Of a stretch of DNA of 34,844 nt, positions 16,142-25,819 are shown piece by piece. This stretch comes from an uncultured Alphaproteobacteria bacterium (GTDB lineage Bacteria; Pseudomonadota; Alphaproteobacteria; Sphingomonadales; Sphingomonadaceae). Both the position numbers and the translations under genes were made by a program. Positions within the stretch are counted from its first letter, which is position 1. Each line of letters begins with the position of its first letter. Under the pieces are notes generated by a model. That model was given only the letters and a program-made list of their open reading frames with translations, was not told the DNA's origin and did no database searches. Where the stretch lies: positions 1 through 34,844 of the forward strand of contig CAJAHV010000171.1 in the NCBI GenBank assembly GCA_903939555.1. The letters run 5' to 3'.

Positions 16142-16806
16142 TGCTCTATGCGACGTTAGTCTATGCGCATCTGCTGTTGTTCGTGCTGTGGCTGGGAGGC
16201 GACCTTGGCGTTTTCGTTCTCGGCCAGCATTTTCGTATTCGCAGCTATTCGCTGGCCGAACGACTGACACTGCTCAAATTGCTTGTCGCCATCGATATGG
16301 GGCCGCGCTCGGCCTGGGCATTGATGGTGCCGATGTCGCTGACTTTGTTGTTTGTTGGCAATTGGTGGCCGGGGCTACCGCTGTGGGGCGTCGCTTCTGC
16401 TTGGGCAGTCGGGTTGTTCTGGCTATGGCTGGTCTGGGACGCGCACGCTCATGACCTCACACCGCGCGCGGCCCGAGACCGCCGCATCGAAGGCTGGCTG
16501 CGCTATGCGCTCACCGCCTTCTACCTTGGCCTTGGTGGGTCTTCACTGGCCGTCGGTGCACCATTGGCCGAACACTGGCTGGCGTTAAAGGCGTTGCTGT
16601 TCGGACTGATCTTCGCCGCTGCGATCATGATCGACCATGCCTTCAAGCCTGTCGGGGTACAGTTGATGGCGCTGATCAACCAAGGTTCATCGGATGCCAC
16701 CGAAATACCGTTACGTTCGACCATGGACGGCACGAGGCGCTGGGTATTCACCGTTTATGGCCTGCTGTTCGCCACGAGTTGGCTCGGATCGGTTAAGCCT
16801 TTTTAG
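16141..16806 (+). CDS. Multi-pass membrane protein (CopD-like)
   Basis: A 221-residue inner-membrane protein with about six hydrophobic segments: LVYAHLLLFVLWLGGDLGVFVLG, SAWALMVPMSLTLLFVGNWW, WAVGLFWLWLVW, YALTAFYLGLGGSSLAVG, ALKALLFGLIFAAAIMI and FTVYGLLFATSWLGSV. The first helix (YAHLLLFVLWLGG) with conserved His and Gly recalls CopD and related haem- or copper-associated membrane proteins. I cannot assign a function. The TGATG overlap with the DUF1330-like gene indicates co-translation. The track's GTG start (16138) adds one residue. Confidence 0.75.
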   Translation: MLYATLVYAHLLLFVLWLGGDLGVFVLGQHFRIRSYSLAERLTLLKLLVAIDMGPRSAWALMVPMSLTLLFVGNWWPGLPLWGVASAWAVGLFWLWLVWDAHAHDLTPRAARDRRIEGWLRYALTAFYLGLGGSSLAVGAPLAEHWLALKALLFGLIFAAAIMIDHAFKPVGVQLMALINQGSSDATEIPLRSTMDGTRRWVFTVYGLLFATSWLGSVKPF

Positions 16807-16844
16807 ATTCCTGGCGCGAACCGGATGGCGTATTCGGCCTGCTT

Positions 16845-17348
16845 CTAACGCGGCCCATCGCGGCCGGTGTTACTGGTATTGGGCCCACCGCCCAATCCGC
16901 CAGCACCGACACTACCCAGGTTGCCAAACAATTCTTCCAGGAAGCCGGTGTCACGGCCCAGCGTGACGGTCTTGTCCTTTTCGGGCGAGATGCGCGCCAC
17001 CTGCTCCATGCCACGGCGTTCGACCTTGGCGACATTGCCTGCCTTGTCGAAGCTGATGATCAGGATCGACTGTTCGAGGACCTTGGGGTTGGCAAAGGCA
17101 TATTGGCCCGTATTGCGCGAGACATAATACCATTCTCCGGCATCGAACTGCGCCGAAAAGGTCGGTCGGCCCAGCGTCTTGGCTACCGAATCACGATTAT
17201 CGACACCCGGCTGAATCGACGTCAGCAGGGTTTCATCGATTAAATAGCCTTGCGACTGGCGAATACGGCTGCAGCCGCTGCTGGCCAGCGCCAAAGCGGT
17301 CAGTCCGACCAGCCAGAAACGGGTCCGGACAGAGGCACGGTTACGCAT
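16845..17348 (-). CDS. bamE: Outer membrane assembly lipoprotein BamE
   Basis: Lipoprotein subunit of the BAM complex, which inserts beta-barrel proteins into the outer membrane. The 167-residue product has a lipoprotein signal ending LASSGC, with the lipidated Cys near residue 26, and the SmpA/OmlA domain: GYLIDETLLTSIQPGVDNRDSVAKTLGRPTFSAQFDAGEWYYVSRN (residues ~34-80). The tail is Gly-rich. ATG 17348 has GGGAGAG upstream and puts the lipobox at the right place. The track start (17399) adds 17 unlikely residues. It is divergent from the cytochrome bc1 chaperone gene. Confidence 0.93.
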   Translation of the reverse strand: MRNRASVRTRFWLVGLTALALASSGCSRIRQSQGYLIDETLLTSIQPGVDNRDSVAKTLGRPTFSAQFDAGEWYYVSRNTGQYAFANPKVLEQSILIISFDKAGNVAKVERRGMEQVARISPEKDKTVTLGRDTGFLEELFGNLGSVGAGGLGGGPNTSNTGRDGPR

Positions 17349-17365
17349 CACACTCTCCCAAACGT

Positions 17366-17429
17366 CGCAACCGGTTGCGCGACGCAGTGGCACGCTCAAT
17401 ATGGCATATTGCGGCCGCTTCCAAGCGGC
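17366..17429. promoter_or_regulatory. Three adjacent dyads in the bamE / chaperone divergent gap
   Basis: CGCAACCGGTTGCG (17366-17379, perfect 14-bp palindrome), CAATATG-G-CATATTG (17397-17411) and GCCGCTT-CC-AAGCGGC (17414-17429) lie within 64 bases between two divergent starts. They could be operators or overlapping promoter elements. No known regulator motif is recognised. Confidence 0.4.
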
Positions 17430-17449
17430 GATGACAAATGGAACGCCCG

Positions 17450-17986
17450 ATGTCGATTCTCTCTGCTCTCAGGCGCGTTGTCCGGGTCACTTTGCCCGGT
17501 GAAGCGCTCTATAATGCCGTGGTTGCCGAAGCGCGCCGCCCGGCCTGGTATCTGGAGGGCGCCGCGCCCGACACAATCGATGGCCGATTCGACATGGTAG
17601 CACTCATCCTGTCGCTGGTGCTGATCCGGCTGGAAGAAGATGGCGCGGCGCAATTGTGCGCCGATGTCACCGAATGCTTCATTGCCGACATGGATGGCTC
17701 GCTGCGCCAGGACGGCGTTGGGGATCAAGTCGTCGGCAAGCATATCGGCCGAATGGTCGCCGCGCTGGGCGGCCGCCTCGGGGCGTATCGTGACAGCCGC
17801 ACCGACGATGTCGCCTTTGCCGACGCGTTGCGCCGCAACCTGTGGCGCGGCGAGCCGGTCGCAGACGCGGCAGTGGCGTTTGTGGTCGCCGAAGCGCGCG
17901 CCGTGGCGGCGCGGCTGACGGCGACATCGCTGGCACTACTGAGTGCGGGCACGGTGGCAACGGCCGCGTCAGAAGCGCGCGCATGA
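17450..17986 (+). CDS. Ubiquinol-cytochrome c chaperone (Cbp3-like)
   Basis: Assembly factor for the cytochrome bc1 complex. The 178-residue product matches the Ubiq_cyt_C_chap family: YNAVVAEARRPAWY (about residues 21-34), then TIDGRFDMVALILSLVLIRL, CADVTECFIADMDGSLRQDGVGDQVVGKHIGRM and AFADALRRNLW, in order. I chose ATG 17450 (MSILSALRR). ATG 17438 would add MERP. Its stop overlaps the yceD start by four bases. The chaperone-yceD pair is a common alphaproteobacterial arrangement. Confidence 0.9.
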   Translation: MSILSALRRVVRVTLPGEALYNAVVAEARRPAWYLEGAAPDTIDGRFDMVALILSLVLIRLEEDGAAQLCADVTECFIADMDGSLRQDGVGDQVVGKHIGRMVAALGGRLGAYRDSRTDDVAFADALRRNLWRGEPVADAAVAFVVAEARAVAARLTATSLALLSAGTVATAASEARA

Positions 17987-18477
17987 CGCCGGAATTCTCA
18001 CGCCCGCTGCGCGCCCATGAAATCGGCGGCAATCCGCGTCGGCAGGCCATCGAGGCGAACGAGGCCGAGCGCGCAGCGCTGGCGGCGCGCTTCGACCTGC
18101 TGGCGCTCGACCGGCTGGTCGCTGACATCACGCTGCGCCGTGACGCCGCCGGCATCCGCATTATCGGGCAGATCGATGCCGCCGGTGCACAGCCTTGTGT
18201 CGCCACCGCCGAGCCTGTGCCTTTCCTGATCACCGAGCCGGTGGCGCTGCTGCTTACCGAAAGCCTGCCCGAAGGCGACGAGATCGAGCTGGCCGATGCC
18301 GATCTCGACAGCGAGCCGTTGACCGGCGACGTGATCGACATCGGCGAGATTGCCGCCCAAGCCCTGGCGCTGGCACTCAATCCCTATCCGCGCTCAACCG
18401 CGCCGGCACCGGGCGTGATCAGCGAGGAAGCCGCGCGGGCAGCATCGAACCCGTTCGCGGTGCTCCGCAAGGGCTGA
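17983..18477 (+). CDS. yceD: YceD / DUF177 family protein
   Basis: A 164-residue protein of the DUF177 family, linked in E. coli and plants to 23S rRNA accumulation. Family marks are the FSRPLRAHEI start, a VTADITL-like VADITLRRDAAGIRIIGQI segment, and the C-terminal core VIDIGEIAAQALALALNPYPR with NPFAVLRKG. The usual CxxC pair is reduced to one Cys (AQPCVAT). The start is ATG 17983, inside the chaperone stop (ATGA). The track's longer version (from 17842) is an out-of-frame extension through the chaperone gene. Confidence 0.9.
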   Translation: MTPEFSRPLRAHEIGGNPRRQAIEANEAERAALAARFDLLALDRLVADITLRRDAAGIRIIGQIDAAGAQPCVATAEPVPFLITEPVALLLTESLPEGDEIELADADLDSEPLTGDVIDIGEIAAQALALALNPYPRSTAPAPGVISEEAARAASNPFAVLRKG

Positions 18478-18707
18478 GGTGGCCCGGTCAGGCGCCCAAG
18501 TTGTGGCAACCCAGGCGGAAAACCGAGCGGCGGTGCGCACGCAGAACCGGTCGTCGCCCAATCACGGCGTCGGGGTGGCGCCAACCAGAGTGGCCATCAT
18601 CCCTATCCTTAGCGTCTCATTGACAGGAAAAAGTGACCCGAAGTGCCCGCAGGATCAACGGCGACGCTTGGGCAGCACAACAGGCGCACAACCCGGTGCC
18701 TCTACGC
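18478..18707. other. Gap between yceD and the shared terminator
   Basis: About 230 bases with no convincing gene. The ORF 18479-18748 (+) starts right after the yceD stop but has no protein-like pattern. Partial likeness to an SRP RNA core (GGTCAGG, then GCGGAAAAC) was checked and not supported. Confidence 0.4.
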
Positions 18708-18740
18708 AAAAAGTGCCGCCCGTTTCCGAGCGGCACTTTT
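18708..18740. terminator. Bidirectional terminator between yceD and ftsH
   Basis: AAAAGTGCCGC, a 10-base loop, then GCGGCACTTTT form a perfect 11-bp stem. It gives TTTT on the plus strand and TTTTT on the minus strand. It lies 20 bases past the ftsH stop and 230 past yceD, so it mainly ends the ftsH operon but also blocks read-through from yceD. Confidence 0.85.
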
Positions 18741-18759
18741 CAGATTGAGGATGGTTCTA

Positions 18760-20703
18760 TCAGACTTGCGGGGCAGGCTCGGTGAACCCGCCGCGACGCC
18801 CGGTCTTGGGGATTGCCGACGTGCCGGTGGCCGGACGTGAAGCCGGCGTACCGGTGGTCGCCGACCGGTCGATGGTTTCACCCGCCATGACCTTCTTGAT
18901 CTCGTCCCCCGACAGGGTTTCGAGTTCGAGGAGAGCGGCGGCGAGCGCGTGCAACTGGTCGATATTGTCCGAAAGCACCTGCTTGGCGCGGTCGTAGCCG
19001 CTGGTGACGATGGTGCGCACTTCGGCGTCGATCATCTGGGCGGTCTGCTCGCTGACATTCTGGGTGCGCGTCACACTGTGGCCCAGGAAGACTTCTTCCT
19101 GGTTGTCAGCGTATTTCAGCGGCCCGAGCTTGTCGCTCATCCCCCATTGCGTCACCATCGAACGTGCCAGGTCGGTTGCATAGCTGATGTCCGACGAGGC
19201 ACCCGAGCTGACCTTGTCGTAACCGAAGATCAACTCTTCGGCGACGCGGCCCCCCATCGAGACCGACAGGTTCGCGTACATCTTGTCGCGATGATAGCTG
19301 TACTGGTCTCGTTCCGGCAGACGCATGACCATGCCGAGGGCGCGGCCACGCGGGATGATTGTCGCTTTGTGGATAGGGTCCGATGCCGCTTCGTGCACCG
19401 AGACGACGGCATGGCCGGCCTCGTGATACGCGGTCATCTTCTTTTCGTCCTCGGTCATCACCATCGACTTGCGTTCGACGCCCATCAGTACCTTGTCCTT
19501 GGCGTCTTCGAAATCGCGCATCGAAACGAGCCGTTTGGCCCTACGCGCCGCAAGCAGCGCGGCTTCATTGACCAGATTGGCAAGATCGGCACCGGAAAAG
19601 CCGGGCGTACCGCGCGCGATCGTGCGAGCGTTGACATCCGGCGCCAGCGGCACCTTCTTCATGTGGACGGCAAGAATCTTCTCACGCCCCTCGATGTCCG
19701 GACGACCGACGACCACCTGGCGATCAAAACGACCGGGGCGCAGCAGTGCGGGGTCAAGCACATCGGGACGGTTGGTGGCGGCGACGATGATAATGCCTTC
19801 ATTGGCATCAAAACCGTCCATTTCGACGAGCAGCTGGTTGAGCGTCTGTTCACGCTCGTCATTGCCGCCGCCCAGCCCGGCACCGCGCGAGCGGCCGACC
19901 GCGTCGATTTCATCGATGAAGATGATGCATGGCGCTGCCTTCTTGCCCTGTTCGAACATGTCGCGAACGCGGCTGGCGCCAACGCCAACGAACATCTCGA
20001 CGAAATCTGAACCCGAAATATTGAAAAACGGCACATTGGCTTCACCGGCAATGGCGCGGGCGAGCAGCGTCTTGCCGGTCCCGGGAGGGCCAACAAGCAG
20101 CGCACCTTTGGGTATCTTGCCGCCAAGACGATGGAAACGGCCGGGATCCTTCAGGAAATCAACGATTTCCTGCAACTCCTCACGCGCTTCATCAATACCG
20201 GCGACATCATCAAATGTGACACGACCTTCCTTGGCGACCAGTAATTTAGCACGGCTCTTGCCGAAGCCCATGGCGCCGCGGCCAGCACCATTCTGCATCT
20301 GGCGCATCACGAAAATCCAAATGCCGATCATCAGCACGAAGGGCAAAATATTGATCAGCAACTGAGCCAACAGACTGCGGCTTTCTTCCGGTTTGGCATC
20401 GAAGCGCACATTCTTGCTGCGCAGCCGCGAAATCAGGTCGGTGTCACCTGGATTGTAGGTGCGAAAATCTTCATCCGACCCCGTCTTACCGACAATTTCA
20501 GCACCGCGGATCTCCACCGATTTGACAGCGCCTTCATCGACCTTGGTCAGAAAATCCGAATAGGCCAAAGCACTGCCTGCTCCACCGGATGGTGACGGAC
20601 CCTGCATGACATTAACGACCACAACGAGGCCGAGGAGGATCACAAACCACAATCCGAGGTTCTTCATCCAGGGGCTGGGCGGGCGCTTGTTATTGTCGGC
20701 CAT
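18760..20703 (-). CDS. ftsH: ATP-dependent zinc metalloprotease FtsH
   Basis: Membrane-bound AAA+ protease that degrades misfolded membrane proteins and regulators. In E. coli these include LpxC and sigma32. The 647-residue product has two membrane segments (about 15-32 and 112-132) around a periplasmic domain, Walker A GPPGTGKT (205-212), Walker [16 protein letters not shown], the second region of homology ([20 protein letters not shown]) and the zinc site HEAGH near residue 430. The tail is Gly/Pro/Thr-rich. I chose ATG 20703 ([12 protein letters not shown]) over the track start 20763. Last gene of the rodZ-like/cpoB/tilS/ftsH run. Confidence 0.96.
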   Translation of the reverse strand: MADNNKRPPSPWMKNLGLWFVILLGLVVVVNVMQGPSPSGGAGSALAYSDFLTKVDEGAVKSVEIRGAEIVGKTGSDEDFRTYNPGDTDLISRLRSKNVRFDAKPEESRSLLAQLLINILPFVLMIGIWIFVMRQMQNGAGRGAMGFGKSRAKLLVAKEGRVTFDDVAGIDEAREELQEIVDFLKDPGRFHRLGGKIPKGALLVGPPGTGKTLLARAIAGEANVPFFNISGSDFVEMFVGVGASRVRDMFEQGKKAAPCIIFIDEIDAVGRSRGAGLGGGNDEREQTLNQLLVEMDGFDANEGIIIVAATNRPDVLDPALLRPGRFDRQVVVGRPDIEGREKILAVHMKKVPLAPDVNARTIARGTPGFSGADLANLVNEAALLAARRAKRLVSMRDFEDAKDKVLMGVERKSMVMTEDEKKMTAYHEAGHAVVSVHEAASDPIHKATIIPRGRALGMVMRLPERDQYSYHRDKMYANLSVSMGGRVAEELIFGYDKVSSGASSDISYATDLARSMVTQWGMSDKLGPLKYADNQEEVFLGHSVTRTQNVSEQTAQMIDAEVRTIVTSGYDRAKQVLSDNIDQLHALAAALLELETLSGDEIKKVMAGETIDRSATTGTPASRPATGTSAIPKTGRRGGFTEPAPQV

Positions 20704-20800
20704 GGGCACGGCTTTCTGCGTAGGAGTCGACGTTAAAGATAAGCATGCCAGCCGCGCTTGCAATCAGCCTGTGCGCTTCTGCCTCGCCTTATACGACGTT

Positions 20801-21769
20801 TTAATCGGGTTTTCGGGCGCTTCGTCCGATTTGCCGGCGCGGCGGTGCACGGGTGAAGCGCCAAGGCGTACTGCCACATGCCTTTACCCCCGCCAACGTG
20901 GCAGCGCCGCCACTGTCGAGTCGCCCGATCAGCCGGGTGATGTCGGCGCCGCGCGGGACCGCATCGGGAACGAAATGGTGAATGGCCCGCACCACAAGCC
21001 GGCGCACGAGTGCCACCGGCAGGCCGGCGGCATCGAGTGACAATCCGGCATTATCGACGCTGGCCCGGCCTGCCCAGGCACGTTCTGTAACCCAATCGAG
21101 TGCCATCTCAGTTTCCGCGAGATGGGCGGCGCTGCCGGCAAGCTGCGCGGCATCGATCCAGCCAGTCGTCGCGAGCAGCCGCCGGGCATGAGTGCGATCG
21201 TAATGCGGGTCATCATTGGAGGGATCAACGACAGGCACGATGCCGGCATCAGCCACGATTGCCGCCAATACGCTGCGGCGCGTGCCAAGCAAGGGTCGCA
21301 GCAGCGTAACGCCAGCCCCCAACGACCGTTGCACCCGAATGCCCGCCAAACCGGCGCCGCTCCCGCGTGCCAACCGCATCAGCAGCGTTTCGGCCTGGTC
21401 ATCGGCGTGATGGGCCGTGACCAGCACGCCGATACCGGCTGCGACGCAGGCGTCACGCATGAGCGCATAACGGGCGCGACGTGCCTCGGCCTGTACATTG
21501 GCGACAGGCTTGGTGCCGACCCAAGACAGCGTTGCATGCGAGACGCCACGGGCGGCACAGAGTGCGGCCACCTCGGCGGCTTCCAGCGCTGCTGCGGGAC
21601 GCAAGCCATGATCAACAGTCAGCGCCAGAAGCCGGCCAGTATAGGTCGCCTGCGCGAGCAGCAGCAGCGCCACGCTGTCGGGCCCGCCTGACACCGCAAT
21701 CGCCAGCCGTTCACCGCCATCGAGCGGGCGACCCAATGCCGCGTCAAGCAACGCGGCCAGATCAGGCAT
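20801..21769 (-). CDS. tilS: tRNA(Ile)-lysidine synthase
   Basis: Converts C34 of the CAU-anticodon tRNA(Ile) to lysidine with ATP and lysine, so that it reads AUA. The 322-residue product has the PP-loop SGGPDS (about residues 26-31), LTVDHGLR, TAHHADDQAET and RPLLGTRRS with VVDPSNDDPHYDRTHAR. It is shorter than E. coli TilS (432), as in other alphaproteobacteria, lacking most of the C-terminal domain. ATG 21769 lies 8 bases after the cpoB stop and is preceded by GGGGG. The track start (21790, GTG) would overlap cpoB. Confidence 0.94.
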   Translation of the reverse strand: MPDLAALLDAALGRPLDGGERLAIAVSGGPDSVALLLLAQATYTGRLLALTVDHGLRPAAALEAAEVAALCAARGVSHATLSWVGTKPVANVQAEARRARYALMRDACVAAGIGVLVTAHHADDQAETLLMRLARGSGAGLAGIRVQRSLGAGVTLLRPLLGTRRSVLAAIVADAGIVPVVDPSNDDPHYDRTHARRLLATTGWIDAAQLAGSAAHLAETEMALDWVTERAWAGRASVDNAGLSLDAAGLPVALVRRLVVRAIHHFVPDAVPRGADITRLIGRLDSGGAATLAGVKACGSTPWRFTRAPPRRQIGRSARKPD

Positions 21770-21777
21770 CCCCCGGC

Positions 21778-22671
21778 TCAGGCCGTGCACTTGGCTTTGA
21801 TACGGAGCATCTTCGCCTCGGCTTTTTGTGCCGGGCTAAGCTTGGCGCCATAGACGCTGTCGAGCTCGCCGAGCACGCGGCAGGCGTCCTTGGGCTTTTT
21901 CAGCCCGTTCATAGCGCTGGCGAGGCCAATCAGCGCATCGGGAGCCCGATCATTGCGCGGTGCCGTCTGATAGAGTTCGAGATAAGCCTTGGCCGCCAAT
22001 GCATGCTCATCGCGCAGCGCGTGTGACCGGCCGAGCCAATATTGCGCCTGGGGGATGCGCGGCGACTTAGGATAGCCGGCAATGAAATCGCTCATCGCCT
22101 GCTCGGTGCCGGGCCAATCCTTGGCTGTAACATTGACATAGGCTGCCTTCCACGCGGCGTCGGGTGTTACGTCCCGAGCCCCGGGCCGGGCCTCAGGCCG
22201 AATCTCAGGCTTTGCCACCGGCTTGGCAACTGGCTTGGATGGCATGACCATCGCGGCACCGGCAGGAGGCACAGGGGCGGTAGTGCCGCCACCTTCGAGG
22301 GCCGTCATGCGAAACTCCAAGTCCCCGCGCAGCTTCGCCTGGGCTTCCTCCAATTGGCGCACTTTGAACTGGCTGGCCTCGACTTGGCCGGTCAGGGTGC
22401 GCAACTGGCGCTCGAGTTCGCCAACCCGTTCGGCAAGGTCGACCAGCGGCGCCGTTGCCGGTGTGCCGATGGTGGCGGCGGCGGGAACGACGGGGGCCGT
22501 GATTTCGGGCTCGAAGAACTTGGGATCGGCTCCGGGAAACACTTTGCGCTGCACGGCGCGCATTTCGGATTCGAGCTTGCCAACACGTTTTTCCACCTTA
22601 ACCGGATCAAGCTCCTGCGCTGGAGCGGCAAGCGGCATGAGCAAAAGCGCTACAAGCAACATCAGGCGCAT
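21778..22671 (-). CDS. cpoB: Cell division coordinator CpoB (YbgF), Tol-Pal associated
   Basis: Periplasmic protein that links Tol-Pal outer-membrane constriction with peptidoglycan synthesis. The 297-residue product has a signal peptide (MRLMLLVALLLMPLAAPAQ), an N-terminal coiled coil (VEKRVGKLESEMRAVQRK; LAERVGELERQLRTLTGQVEASQFKVRQLEEAQAKL), a Pro/Ala/Lys linker and C-terminal TPR-like repeats (AWKAAYVNVTAKDWPGTEQAMSDFIAGYPKSPRIPQAQYWLGRSHAL). This is the YbgF layout. No tol or pal genes are in the window. It starts 4 bases after the rodZ-like stop. Confidence 0.92.
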   Translation of the reverse strand: MRLMLLVALLLMPLAAPAQELDPVKVEKRVGKLESEMRAVQRKVFPGADPKFFEPEITAPVVPAAATIGTPATAPLVDLAERVGELERQLRTLTGQVEASQFKVRQLEEAQAKLRGDLEFRMTALEGGGTTAPVPPAGAAMVMPSKPVAKPVAKPEIRPEARPGARDVTPDAAWKAAYVNVTAKDWPGTEQAMSDFIAGYPKSPRIPQAQYWLGRSHALRDEHALAAKAYLELYQTAPRNDRAPDALIGLASAMNGLKKPKDACRVLGELDSVYGAKLSPAQKAEAKMLRIKAKCTA

Positions 22672-22675
22672 CAGT

Positions 22676-23620
22676 TCAATTTCCCGGAATGGTGGCGATC
22701 GACCGCGATGCGCCTGTCAAAGGACGGGGCGCCACGACGGGCGGCGTGGCAATGGGCACCGCGATCGACCGGTCAGTCGCGACTACTGGCGCGCCGTCAC
22801 CGGCCGGGGGGGCGCCGCGGGCAAGCAGGTTGGCCGGTAAAAGGCTGACATCGCGTACTGTTTCTACCGGCCCGCCGAGCGGCGGCAAAGCCCGGCCTCC
22901 AACGCTTACAGACAAGGCGCCGGCCATGCCGGTCCAAAGTGTCAGCCCGGGGCGGTCGGCGGGGATGGTAACGCTTTCACCAGCCGTCAAAACCCCGACT
23001 TTCAGCGTTTCACCGCTCGCCTTGTCCCAAATTTTTACCCAGACATCGCGTGATGCCGTTAGTACGACCGGACCGGTGGCAGCGGCGGCAGTCCCGGCTG
23101 GGATGGCGGGAACAGTCGCCGGCACGCCGACATCGCCGGCAGGTTCGGCGGTCACTAAGGGATCGGGACCTGAAGGTGCCGGCATGACCGAAGCAGTCAT
23201 TTCAGGCGCCGCCGGCAGTGCGGGGTCAAACGCACCGGCCCCCCAAGCCGACAGACCTGCGATGATAACGATAATCGCGACCAGGCTCCCAACCCACAAA
23301 CCAAGCGACGGCAGCCGGCGTTCGTCAAGAGGCTCCAAGCTTAACGGGGTCGGCACATGCGCGGATTTGGAAGTCTCGATGCGAAACTGGTTAGCCATCG
23401 TTTCGGAATCCAACCCGACAGTGCGGGCGTATGATTTCACGAAACCGATCGCATAGGGCAACGCGGGCAGATCATCATGCTTATCGGCTTCCAACGCTCT
23501 GAGATGCCGGATCGGCACGCGGGTTTCGCGCGCCACATCAGCCAATTCCATCCCAGCAGCGGTGCGCGCAGCCATCAGCATCGCACCGGTGCGCCTGGCG
23601 CCGAATTCAACCGCTTCCAC
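22676..23620 (-). CDS. RodZ-like membrane protein with N-terminal HTH and DUF4115
   Basis: A 314-residue protein with the RodZ layout: a cytoplasmic Xre-type helix-turn-helix (GAMLMAARTAAGMELADVARETRVPIRHLRALEADKHDDLPALPYAIGFVKSYART, about 10-65), one membrane segment (LGLWVGSLVAIIVIIAGLSAWGAG), a Pro/Ala linker and a DUF4115-like domain (TASRDVWVKIWDKASGETLKVGVLTAGESVTIP). RodZ anchors MreB and sets cell shape. I moved the start to GTG 23620: AGAGGGA lies 8 bases upstream, and the track's extra 81 residues look non-coding. It heads the cpoB-tilS-ftsH run. Confidence 0.8.
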   Translation of the reverse strand: MEAVEFGARRTGAMLMAARTAAGMELADVARETRVPIRHLRALEADKHDDLPALPYAIGFVKSYARTVGLDSETMANQFRIETSKSAHVPTPLSLEPLDERRLPSLGLWVGSLVAIIVIIAGLSAWGAGAFDPALPAAPEMTASVMPAPSGPDPLVTAEPAGDVGVPATVPAIPAGTAAAATGPVVLTASRDVWVKIWDKASGETLKVGVLTAGESVTIPADRPGLTLWTGMAGALSVSVGGRALPPLGGPVETVRDVSLLPANLLARGAPPAGDGAPVVATDRSIAVPIATPPVVAPRPLTGASRSIATIPGN

Positions 23621-23707
23621 GCCGCGATTCCCTCTTTTAGGCCTGCGCCGGGGCCGTTGCAAACCGCTGCCCGGCGCCGACGTAGCAACCGTTATACATG
23701 CTTCCTG

Positions 23708-23736
23708 TCTATCCCGGTGAGCACCCTTGGAGTCAA
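23708..23736 (-). promoter_or_regulatory. Candidate promoter for the rodZ-like/ftsH operon
   Basis: On the minus strand TTGACT (23736-23731), 17 bases, then GATAGA (23713-23708). Transcription would start near 23701, about 80 bases before the GTG. A second -10-like TATAAC lies at 23697-23692. Confidence 0.4.
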
Positions 23737-23882
23737 TGCACCGCGAGATGTAAGCGGCTGTTCCTGCGCCCAATGGATTGAAGCGACCTTGTTGCATCGC
23801 ATCAAAGAGGCTATGGGGCCGCGCTTGCCCGGGCTTTGATGTCCTTGCGACAACTTTGGCCATCCCACAGGATCGAAATTAA

Positions 23883-25718
23883 ATGCCTTTGCGGAATATC
23901 GCGATTATCGCGCACGTTGACCACGGCAAGACCACGCTTGTCGACCAGCTGTTCCGGCAGTCGGGGACCTTCCGCGAGAATCAGCGCGTCGCCGAACGCG
24001 CCATGGATTCGAACGATCTCGAAAAAGAACGCGGCATCACCATTCTCGCCAAGTGCACGTCGATCGAATGGACCGACAAGACCAACAACGAAACCACCCA
24101 CATCAACATCGTCGACACTCCCGGACACGCCGATTTCGGCGGCGAAGTCGAACGCATTCTGTCGATGGTCGATGGCGTCGTGCTGCTCGTCGATGCCGCC
24201 GAAGGGCCGATGCCGCAGACAAAGTTCGTTACCGGCAAGGCTTTGGCTTTGGGCCTGCGCCCGATTGTCGTCGTCAACAAGATCGACCGCCCCGATGCGC
24301 GCGCCCAGGAAGTGCTCGACGAAGTCTTCGACTTGTTCGTCACACTGGAGGCCAATGACGAGCAACTCGATTTCCCGGTGATCTTTGCCTCTGGACGCAA
24401 CGGCTATGCCGGCCGCGATTCGGAGGTGCGCTCGGGCGACCTCACACCATTGTTCGAAACGATTGTAGCGCATGTCCCGCCGCCGGCTGCCGATGTCGAT
24501 GGTGAGTTCAAAATGTTGGTGTCGCTGCTTGATCGCGACAATTTCGTCGGACGCATCCTGACCGGCCGCATCCTGTCGGGCACGCTGCGCCTCAACACCC
24601 AGATCCGCGCCCTCAACCCGGACGGCAAGGTCGTCGAGGAAGGCCGCGCGTCGAAGATCTTCGCATTTCGCGGCCTCGAACGCGTGCCTGTCGATGAAGC
24701 CAAGGCCGGCGATATCATCGCGCTCGCCGGGTTTTCGAAGGCCACCGTCGCCGACACGATTGCCGATATCAGTGTCACCGAGCCGTTGAAGGCACAGCCG
24801 ATCGATCCGCCAACGCTGAGCATGACCTTTGCGGTCAATGATTCGCCCTATGCCGGTCGCGATGGCTCCAAGGTTACCAGCCGGATGATCTCGGACCGCC
24901 TGCAGCGCGAAGCCGAAGGCAATGTCGCGGTCAAGGTCACCGAAAGCGCGTCTAAGGATGCCTTTGAAGTCGCCGGGCGCGGTGAATTGCAGCTGGGCGT
25001 GCTGATCGAAACGATGCGCCGCGAAGGGTTCGAACTGTCGATCAGCCGTCCGCGCGTCATTTACGGTGTCGATGAAAATGGCAAGCGCACCGAGCCATAT
25101 GAAACCGTCGTCATCGACGTCGACGAACAATATTCGGGCACGGTCGTCGAGAAGATGGCCGGCCGCAAGGCCGAGATGACCGATATGCGACCCAGCGGTG
25201 GCGGCAAGACCCGCCTGACCTTCTCGGCCCCGGCGCGCGGCCTTATCGGCTATCATGGCGAGTTCCTGTCGGACACCCGCGGCACCGGCATCATGAACCG
25301 ACTGTTCGAAAAATACGGCCCCTACAAGGGCAATGTCTCGGGTCGCGGCAACGGCGTCCTGATCTCGACCGAAACCGGTGAAGCGGTCGGCTATGCACTC
25401 GGCTATCTCCAGCCGCGCGGCATTCTGATGATCGAGCCCGGCGAAGCCGTCTATCAGGGCATGGTGATTGGTGAAAACGCGAGAGACGAGGATCTGGAAG
25501 TCAACCCGCTGAAATCGAAGGCGCTGACCAACTTCCGCGCCAGCGGTAAGGACGACGCCATCCAGCTTTCTCCGCCCAAGCGGCTGACGCTCGAACAGGC
25601 GATCGCCTATATCGACGAGGACGAGCTCGTCGAAGTGACGCCGAACTTCATCCGCCTGCGCAAGATCCATCTCGATCCGAACGAGCGCAAGAAGGCGAGC
25701 CGGGCCAAGCGCGACTGA
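23883..25718 (+). CDS. typA: GTP-binding protein TypA/BipA
   Basis: Ribosome-associated translational GTPase involved in stress adaptation and 50S assembly. The 611-residue product has the elongation-factor G motifs: AHVDHGKTT (G1, about residues 10-18), RGITI (G2), DTPGH (G3), NKID (G4), plus EF-G-like domains III and V ([25 protein letters not shown]) and the BipA C-terminal domain ([34 protein letters not shown]). The length is normal. AGGA lies 10 bases before the ATG. A 689-codon antisense ORF over this gene is a GC-rich shadow. Confidence 0.97.
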   Translation: MPLRNIAIIAHVDHGKTTLVDQLFRQSGTFRENQRVAERAMDSNDLEKERGITILAKCTSIEWTDKTNNETTHINIVDTPGHADFGGEVERILSMVDGVVLLVDAAEGPMPQTKFVTGKALALGLRPIVVVNKIDRPDARAQEVLDEVFDLFVTLEANDEQLDFPVIFASGRNGYAGRDSEVRSGDLTPLFETIVAHVPPPAADVDGEFKMLVSLLDRDNFVGRILTGRILSGTLRLNTQIRALNPDGKVVEEGRASKIFAFRGLERVPVDEAKAGDIIALAGFSKATVADTIADISVTEPLKAQPIDPPTLSMTFAVNDSPYAGRDGSKVTSRMISDRLQREAEGNVAVKVTESASKDAFEVAGRGELQLGVLIETMRREGFELSISRPRVIYGVDENGKRTEPYETVVIDVDEQYSGTVVEKMAGRKAEMTDMRPSGGGKTRLTFSAPARGLIGYHGEFLSDTRGTGIMNRLFEKYGPYKGNVSGRGNGVLISTETGEAVGYALGYLQPRGILMIEPGEAVYQGMVIGENARDEDLEVNPLKSKALTNFRASGKDDAIQLSPPKRLTLEQAIAYIDEDELVEVTPNFIRLRKIHLDPNERKKASRAKRD

Positions 25719-25819
25719 CCCGGCGGGCACAGTGGTAGGGGCCTGCGACACTTGCGAGGTTGCGCAATCGGCGCCGGGCCACCAACTGCTGGCCCTATTC
25801 GAATTGGGGAGACGCCAGC

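Noticed and set aside
18480-18560. Possible SRP RNA (GGTCAGG followed later by GGAA)
   Set aside because: The spacing is wrong and the CCGGAAGG tetraloop and AGCAGCC strand are missing, so the conserved SRP hairpin cannot form.
18479-18748. 89-codon ORF directly after yceD
   Set aside because: No protein-like pattern, and it runs into the bidirectional terminator stem.
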